From Rhodococcus opacus B4 (GTDB taxonomy: Bacteria > Actinomycetota > Actinomycetes > Mycobacteriales > Mycobacteriaceae): a DNA stretch of 64,000 bases. The first letter of the stretch is position 1, and every line of letters begins with the position of its first letter. The stretch spans positions 5,518,001-5,582,000 of the forward strand of contig NC_012522.1 in the NCBI RefSeq assembly GCF_000010805.1, read 5' to 3'. Of this stretch, positions 62,161 to 64,000 are shown one piece after another. A program made the translations under genes and the position numbers. The notes below the pieces were generated by a model that worked only from the letters and a program-made list of their open reading frames with translations, ran no database searches and was not told the origin of the DNA.

Positions 62161-62991
62161 GTGGTCATCGACAACGACGTCTACGACCGGGTGGGGGAGT
62201 CGTGGTGGGAGGAGGACAACCCGCTCAACCTGCTGCACGGAAGCCTGACGCCGGGACGATTCGCCTACTTCCGCACGGTGCTCGGCCAGACGATCGGTCG
62301 GAACTATCGCGGCCTGCGCGCCCTCGACGTCGGTTCCGGTGGCGGGTTCCTCGCGGAGGAGTTCACCCGCATCGGGTTCCGGGTGACGGGCATCGATCCG
62401 TCCCGGGTGTCGATCGACACCGCGCGCCGTCACGCCGCCCGCGCGGAACTCGACATCGAGTACCGCATCGGGTCGGGCGAGCGACTTCCGGTGCCGGACT
62501 CCACGTTCGACGTCGTCTACTGCTGCGACGTCCTCGAGCACGTGTCGGATCTGAGCGCGGTGATCGCCGAGACGTCCCGCGTGCTGAAACCCGGGGGACT
62601 GTATCTGTTCGACACCATCAACCGCACGTTCGCCAGCAAGCTCGTCGCCATCAAGATCATGCAGGAGTGGCGGATGACCCGGATGTTCGACACCCCCATT
62701 CACGACTGGTCCATGTGTATCCGTCCCGCGGAGCTGACGGCGCTCATGGAGCACCGCGACCTGCGGCTCGGCGAGATCGTCGGGCTCGGGCCGCGGTCGA
62801 GGAACCCGCTGCGGCTGCTCGATCTCGCCCGGGCGGGCGGAACCCGGCTCAGTTACGGCGAGTTGAGCCGCCGCCTCGACTTCGGGCAGATTCGAAGCAC
62901 CGCCATCTCCTACATGGGATACGCCGTCAAGAACGGCGAAAGCCCGCCGCGACTACGCGACGGGCTCCCGGACGGGCGCGATCAGCTGTAG
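62161..62991 (+). CDS. SAM-dependent methyltransferase (UbiG-like)
   Basis: The 276-residue class I methyltransferase has motif I ALDVGSGGGFLAEEF, motif II VTGIDPSRVSIDTA, motif III FDVVYCCDVLEHV and the post-motif VLKPGGLYLFDTINRTF. DNDVYDRVGESWWEEDNPLN resembles the start of UbiG/3-demethylubiquinone methyltransferases, so it may act on a quinone or small hydroxylated ring. GTG 62161 follows AGAAGGGG with good spacing; GTG 62152 or an ATG at 62131 are alternatives. Its end overlaps the convergent FadB2-like gene by 10 bp. Confidence 0.85.
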   Translation: MVIDNDVYDRVGESWWEEDNPLNLLHGSLTPGRFAYFRTVLGQTIGRNYRGLRALDVGSGGGFLAEEFTRIGFRVTGIDPSRVSIDTARRHAARAELDIEYRIGSGERLPVPDSTFDVVYCCDVLEHVSDLSAVIAETSRVLKPGGLYLFDTINRTFASKLVAIKIMQEWRMTRMFDTPIHDWSMCIRPAELTALMEHRDLRLGEIVGLGPRSRNPLRLLDLARAGGTRLSYGELSRRLDFGQIRSTAISYMGYAVKNGESPPRLRDGLPDGRDQL

Positions 62992-63830
62992 TCGTAGAAG
63001 CCCTTGCCGCTCTTCTTGCCGAGGTGCCCGGCATCCACCTTGCGCTTGAGCAGCGTCGGGGGAGCGTAGTGCGGCTCGGCGAACTCCGCGTACAGCGACT
63101 CCGCGGCGGCGAGCGTGATGTCGAGACCGACGGTGTCGATCAGCGTCAGCGGACCCATCGGGTAACCGCAGCCGCCCTTCATGGCCTCGTCGATGTCCTC
63201 GGCGGTGGCGTACCCCGACTCGAGCATCCGGACCGCCGACGTGAGGTACGGGATGAGCAGCGCGTTCACGATGAATCCCGCGCGGTCACCGGCCCGCACC
63301 GTCTTCTTGCGCAGCGTGTTCTTCGCGTAGTCGGTGACCGCGGTGACGGTCTCCTCCGACGTGACGAGGCTGACCACGATCTCCACCAGCGGCATCACCG
63401 GCACCGGGTTGAAGAAGTGAACACCCACGACCTGCCCGGGACGCTGCGTGGCGTTGGCCATCTTGATCAGCGGAATGGACGACGTGTTGGACGCGAGGAT
63501 GCCGGACGGCTTCACGACCTTGTCGAGCTTGCCGAAGATGTCGACCTTGAGGGACTCGATCTCCGGCGCCGCCTCGATGACGAGGTCGCGGTCGGCGAAG
63601 TCGTCGATGTCGAGGGTGACCCGCACCCGGGCGAGCGCGGCGTCCGCGGCCTCCTGGTCGAGCTTGCCCGCCTTGACCCCGCGGGCGAGGGACTTCTCGA
63701 TCCGGGCCTGCGCGGCCTCGGCGAACTCCGGCTTCGTCTCGAGGATGAGAACCGAGCTGCCGGCCTTGATGCATACCTCGGCGATGCCGGCACCCATGGT
63801 GCCGCCGCCGATCACGCCTACTAGTTCCAC
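62982..63830 (-). CDS. 3-hydroxybutyryl-CoA dehydrogenase (FadB2-like)
   Basis: The 282-residue NAD-dependent enzyme has the Rossmann motif VIGGGTMGAGIAEVC, catalytic His in GVHFFNPVPVMPLVEI, the KTVRAGDRAGFIVNALLIPY region and the C-terminal KKSGKGFYDYS. It oxidises L-3-hydroxybutyryl-CoA to acetoacetyl-CoA. It is preceded on the same strand by an acyl-CoA dehydrogenase gene, forming a short-chain beta-oxidation pair. A hairpin repeat lies between them. Confidence 0.93.
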   Translation of the reverse strand: MELVGVIGGGTMGAGIAEVCIKAGSSVLILETKPEFAEAAQARIEKSLARGVKAGKLDQEAADAALARVRVTLDIDDFADRDLVIEAAPEIESLKVDIFGKLDKVVKPSGILASNTSSIPLIKMANATQRPGQVVGVHFFNPVPVMPLVEIVVSLVTSEETVTAVTDYAKNTLRKKTVRAGDRAGFIVNALLIPYLTSAVRMLESGYATAEDIDEAMKGGCGYPMGPLTLIDTVGLDITLAAAESLYAEFAEPHYAPPTLLKRKVDAGHLGKKSGKGFYDYS

Positions 63831-63849
63831 AAATTCTCCTCACGTAGCC

Positions 63850-63905
63850 GTGCGCCTTTTTGGTAGCGGCAGCTACCAGAAAGGCGCACGGGCGGCGAAG
63901 CCGCC
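63850..63905. repeat. Hairpin repeat, copy 3
   Basis: GTGCGCCTTTTTGGTAGC (63850-63867) pairs with 63872-63889 over a 4-base loop; the right arm has C where pairing with the T-run expects A/G wobble at one position. A second stem, GGCGGC-GAA-GCCGCC (63891-63905), follows and abuts the stop codon of the acyl-CoA dehydrogenase gene. Copies 1 and 2 have the same plan. Confidence 0.85.
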
Positions 63906-64000
63906 TACTTCAACAGTGCACGCGACATCACGACGCGCTGGATCTGGTTCGTGCCTTCGTAGATCTGTGTGATCTTCGCATCACGCATCATCCGCTCGAC
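63905..64000 (-). CDS. Acyl-CoA dehydrogenase (C-terminal fragment)
   Basis: Only the last 31 codons and the stop lie inside the window. They read RMMRDAKITQIYEGTNQIQR and end VVMSRALLK, the conserved C-terminus of short-chain acyl-CoA dehydrogenases (EGTNQIQR FAD/substrate loop). The gene continues beyond base 64000. It is upstream of the 3-hydroxybutyryl-CoA dehydrogenase gene and is likely its operon partner. Confidence 0.88.
   Translation of the reverse strand, partial: VERMMRDAKITQIYEGTNQIQRVVMSRALLK

Overview
The window is very G+C-rich and densely coded on both strands. It has many GTG starts, 4-bp ATGA/GTGA overlaps, and many acyl-CoA, MFS and TetR/IclR/GntR genes. Together with a mycobacterial-type LigD, an Rv2212-like cyclase and a KstR-type operator, this points to a mycolic-acid actinobacterium, most likely a large-genome Rhodococcus (jostii/opacus/wratislaviensis group). 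No rRNA, tRNA, CRISPR array, phage or transposase gene was seen. The content looks chromosomal. No stretch longer than 300 bases lacks a gene.

Layout. 1-8045: end of a secreted lipase gene, a YjbR-like protein, then a LytS/LytTR two-component system running into a sodium:solute (acetate-type) symporter. A second symporter module (DUF485 protein plus ActP-like protein) and an SRPBCC protein follow. 8046-15679: a solute-binding lipoprotein, DNA ligase D, two related proline-rich exported proteins, an OmpR-type two-component system and a DUF4173-like membrane protein. 15778-17830: a FadR-type GntR regulator overlapping a lone ABC ATPase, divergent from an F420/PPOX-type oxidoreductase across a perfect 24-bp palindrome. 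17841-25429: a six-gene beta-oxidation operon (SCPx-type thiolase, SRPBCC, MaoC hydratase, SDR, double acyl-CoA dehydrogenase, alpha-methylacyl-CoA racemase) divergent from a TetR gene. 25453-29007: an unusual membrane Ser/Thr kinase and MntH.

29127-36357: an HsaA-like flavin monooxygenase behind a KstR-type site; a leader-peptide/attenuator region ahead of OsmC and MetY genes; a MocR regulator divergent from an AhpD-like protein; hpd with an IclR regulator. 36362-40663: a gamma-carbonic-anhydrase-like protein and a CoA-transferase/HMG-CoA-lyase-like/MatC-like operon. 40839-46452: a SulP-carbonic anhydrase fusion, an AurF-type di-iron oxygenase, and an MFS pump with its TetR regulator. 46545-51742: a 34-residue small ORF, an adenylate cyclase, a secreted serine protease, ilvD and a DinB-like protein. 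51827-62059: an aldo/keto reductase, three MFS transporters, an AGPS-like flavoprotein overlapping a lipid kinase, an S4 protein and a large membrane protein. 62161-64000: a methyltransferase, a 3-hydroxybutyryl-CoA dehydrogenase and the end of an acyl-CoA dehydrogenase gene.

The main themes are uptake of short-chain and dicarboxylic acids and breakdown of branched, steroid-like or aromatic carbon through CoA esters, each module having its own regulator and a visible operator palindrome. Repeated hairpin elements abut stop codons at three places. The observations most worth following are the peroxisome-like branched-acyl pathway, the planctomycete-type kinase, the cysteine-codon leader/attenuator, the hairpin family, a possible ATC start codon and the small ORF.
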